From positions 1-5,960 of the forward strand of contig CAAFHY010000164.1 of the NCBI GenBank assembly GCA_900762805.1: a stretch of 5,960 nt of DNA, read 5' to 3'. The notes below the pieces were generated by a model. The model was not told the DNA's origin, made no database searches, and was given only the letters and a program-made list of their open reading frames with translations. Made by a program: the position numbers and the translations under genes. Source of the stretch: Oscillospiraceae bacterium (GTDB taxonomy: Bacteria; Bacillota; Clostridia; Oscillospirales; Ruminococcaceae). Below, piece by piece: positions 4,933 through 5,960 of this stretch (positions are counted from its first letter, which is position 1; the number at the start of each line of letters is the position of its first letter).

Positions 4933-5164
4933 ATGGTGCTTCTATGCCTTTTTCCTTGCCGCGCCTGTGTGGCAGGGGGCCTCTCAGCGGCCCTTTCATG
5001 CCGCGCCGCAGGGGAAAGCGGCGCCTTTAACGGGCCATGCCCCCGCGCCGCTCCTCCGGCCAACAGCTCCAGCAGAAGGCCGATCCCGCGGACAGGCGGC
5101 GGAAGCCGCGCGGCGCAGCTGGCCGCGCCCGCCGGCCCGGCAAGGCGGCCGGCCGGGAGCGAGC

Positions 5165-5884
5165 TTATTCCTTCGTCATGTACAGAATGCCGAGGCAGAG
5201 CGGGCCGCAGTGATTGGAAACGGTGCTGCCGGCACTGGTGGGCAATATTTCGGCGAAGGGCTGGCAGTCAAGGATAGACTTCTTGACGGCCTCGTAATAC
5301 ACCGGCGTCGTCGATGAATAGGTGATGAATATGCGGCTGAGGTCGATATCCTCACGCCCGCGCAGCCGCTCGGTGACGTAATTGGTCAGCACCTGCTCCA
5401 TCCTGCCGCGGTACTTCTTGCCGACGCCCATCTTGCCACCCTTGACCTCGATGCAGGGCTTGATGTTGAGCAGTCCGGCGCTGAAGGCCGCGAGTGAGGA
5501 GCAGCGCCCTCCCTTGCTGAGGTAAAGCAGCGTGTCAAGGATGAAGCTGGTTTCTACCTTGTCGGTCAGCGCACGGCAGGCCTCGGCGATATCGGCGGCC
5601 GCCATGCCCTGATCGGCCATCTCGCAGGCGCGGATGACCAGCAGTGCGATGCCGGTAGAGAGGTTGCGGCTGTCAACGACATGGACGTTCTCAAATTTCC
5701 GGGCGGCGTTGACGGCGTTCTGATAGCAGGCCGACATATCGCTGCTGATGGTAAAGTGGACAATCCCGTCGGCCTCCTCAAGCGCCTTGCCGAAATATTC
5801 GACATAATCGGCCTCGCTGACGGCAGCCGTGTGGCAGAGCTTGCCGGTCTTGTTGACATACTCGAAAATGTCGGTGGGCTGCAC
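5165..5884 (-). CDS. DegV/FakB-family fatty-acid-binding protein, N-terminally truncated
   Basis: From the GTG at 5884 it encodes 239 residues; normal DegV proteins have about 280-300. The missing part is the N-terminal 50-60 residues, including the T-D-S motif near the start that helps bind the fatty acid. What remains is clearly DegV: QPTDIFEYVNKTGKLCHTAAVS (1-22), ISSDMSACYQNA (46-57), VVDSRNLSTG (69-78), LLYLSKGGRCSSLA (119-132), LLNIKPCIEVKGGKM (138-152) and the C-terminal TVSNHCGPLCLGILY with H225. Upstream the frame continues as I-E-G-like codons to about 5893, then unrelated sequence, then a stop at 5918-5920. The GTG has no convincing SD and is probably an internal valine. FakB proteins present acyl chains to the kinase FakA, giving acyl phosphate for phospholipid synthesis. 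Lacking its N-terminus, this copy is unlikely to bind lipid normally unless the junction is an artefact. Confidence 0.85.
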   Translation of the reverse strand: MQPTDIFEYVNKTGKLCHTAAVSEADYVEYFGKALEEADGIVHFTISSDMSACYQNAVNAARKFENVHVVDSRNLSTGIALLVIRACEMADQGMAAADIAEACRALTDKVETSFILDTLLYLSKGGRCSSLAAFSAGLLNIKPCIEVKGGKMGVGKKYRGRMEQVLTNYVTERLRGREDIDLSRIFITYSSTTPVYYEAVKKSILDCQPFAEILPTSAGSTVSNHCGPLCLGILYMTKE

Positions 5885-5898
5885 CTCGATCCCGCGGC

Positions 5899-5960
5899 CG
5901 CATCGTGACGGGCGAGATCACCTATGCCTCGCGCACAGCCGAGTTCGACGGCCAGCACAT
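5899..5960 (+). pseudogene. Fragment resembling the FakA (DAK2) C-terminal domain, edge-truncated
   Basis: On the + strand the frame from 5899 reads RIVTGEITYASRTAEFDGQH and runs off the window. This resembles the segment of FakA/YloV-type fatty acid kinases written roughly as V-x-T-G-x-V-T-Y-A-x-R-D-x-x-x-D-G. There is no start codon or SD; upstream the frame runs straight into antisense DegV sequence and meets a stop at 5854-5856. It therefore looks like a gene joined in its middle to the truncated DegV gene in head-to-head orientation. Only about 20 residues are visible, so the family call rests on one motif from memory. Confidence 0.45.

Larger units (their letters stand above)
4731..5164. 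other. GC-rich hairpin-dense intergenic region without a gene
   Basis: About 430 bases between the queT promoter and the end of the DegV gene. Open frames occur on both strands, but they overlap heavily, have Arg/Pro/Gly-rich compositions typical of GC-rich non-coding DNA and show no domain. The region holds several inverted repeats: AGGCGGA/TCCGCCT (4732-4753), the + strand terminator at 4813-4837, a 12-bp repeat at 4907-4932, GCGCCGC/GCGGCGC (5003-5024) and CCGGCC/GGCCGG near 5132-5152. No RNA gene family is recognised. Confidence 0.6.

Noticed and set aside
4716..5277. Several overlapping open frames on both strands in the spacer before DegV
   Set aside because: Arg/Pro/Gly-rich compositions, mutual overlap, no family resemblance and no credible ribosome binding sites.
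1..5960. CRISPR array, insertion sequence or defence genes
   Set aside because: No regularly spaced direct repeats, transposase motifs or known defence domains are visible in any frame.

Overview
The window looks like a GC-rich (roughly 60% or more by eye) Gram-positive chromosome, most likely from the Oscillospiraceae/Ruminococcaceae (Faecalibacterium, Subdoligranulum or Gemmiger type). The evidence is consensus sigma-A promoters with extended -10 boxes, strong Shine-Dalgarno (SD) sequences ahead of most genes, a Firmicutes-type GT4 glycosyltransferase, an SPFH/NfeD pair, a DegV protein, and above all a queT leader that resembles the preQ1-III riboswitch class described from Faecalibacterium prausnitzii. 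This assignment is inference from family resemblance.

Layout, left to right. (1) Bases 1-990, + strand: a GT4 glycosyltransferase whose 5' end lies outside the window. (2) 991-1386: a GC-rich spacer between convergent genes, with a 12-bp hairpin at 1275-1319 that has U-tracts on both strands. (3) 2941 down to 1387, - strand: a two-gene operon of a short NfeD protein and a paraslipin-type SPFH protein. It is driven by an extended -10 promoter, and a perfect 20-bp palindrome lies in the leader just after the expected transcription start. (4) 3358 down to 3191, - strand: tRNA-Arg(ACG) with its own promoter, encoded CCA and a strong intrinsic terminator. (5) 4730 down to 3389, - strand: promoter, preQ1-III-like riboswitch, queT (ECF S component for queuosine precursor) and a HAD hydrolase overlapping queT by an ATGA. 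No terminator is seen between the HAD gene and the tRNA, so the tRNA terminator probably ends this operon too. (6) About 4731-5164: a GC-rich spacer with several strong hairpins, including an orphan + strand terminator. (7) 5884 down to 5165, - strand: a DegV/FakB-type fatty-acid-binding protein without its N-terminal part. At about 5885-5900 its reading frame gives way to a short + strand fragment that reads like the C-terminal domain of FakA, the kinase partner of DegV/FakB proteins. Both genes lose their 5' parts at this head-to-head junction, which points to a rearrangement or an assembly/amplification chimera.

The most informative parts are the preQ1-controlled queT-HAD operon, where a phosphatase-like enzyme is translationally coupled to a queuosine-precursor importer, and the abnormal DegV/FakA junction at the right edge. 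The rest is ordinary housekeeping content. Nothing here amounts to a clearly new multi-gene system.
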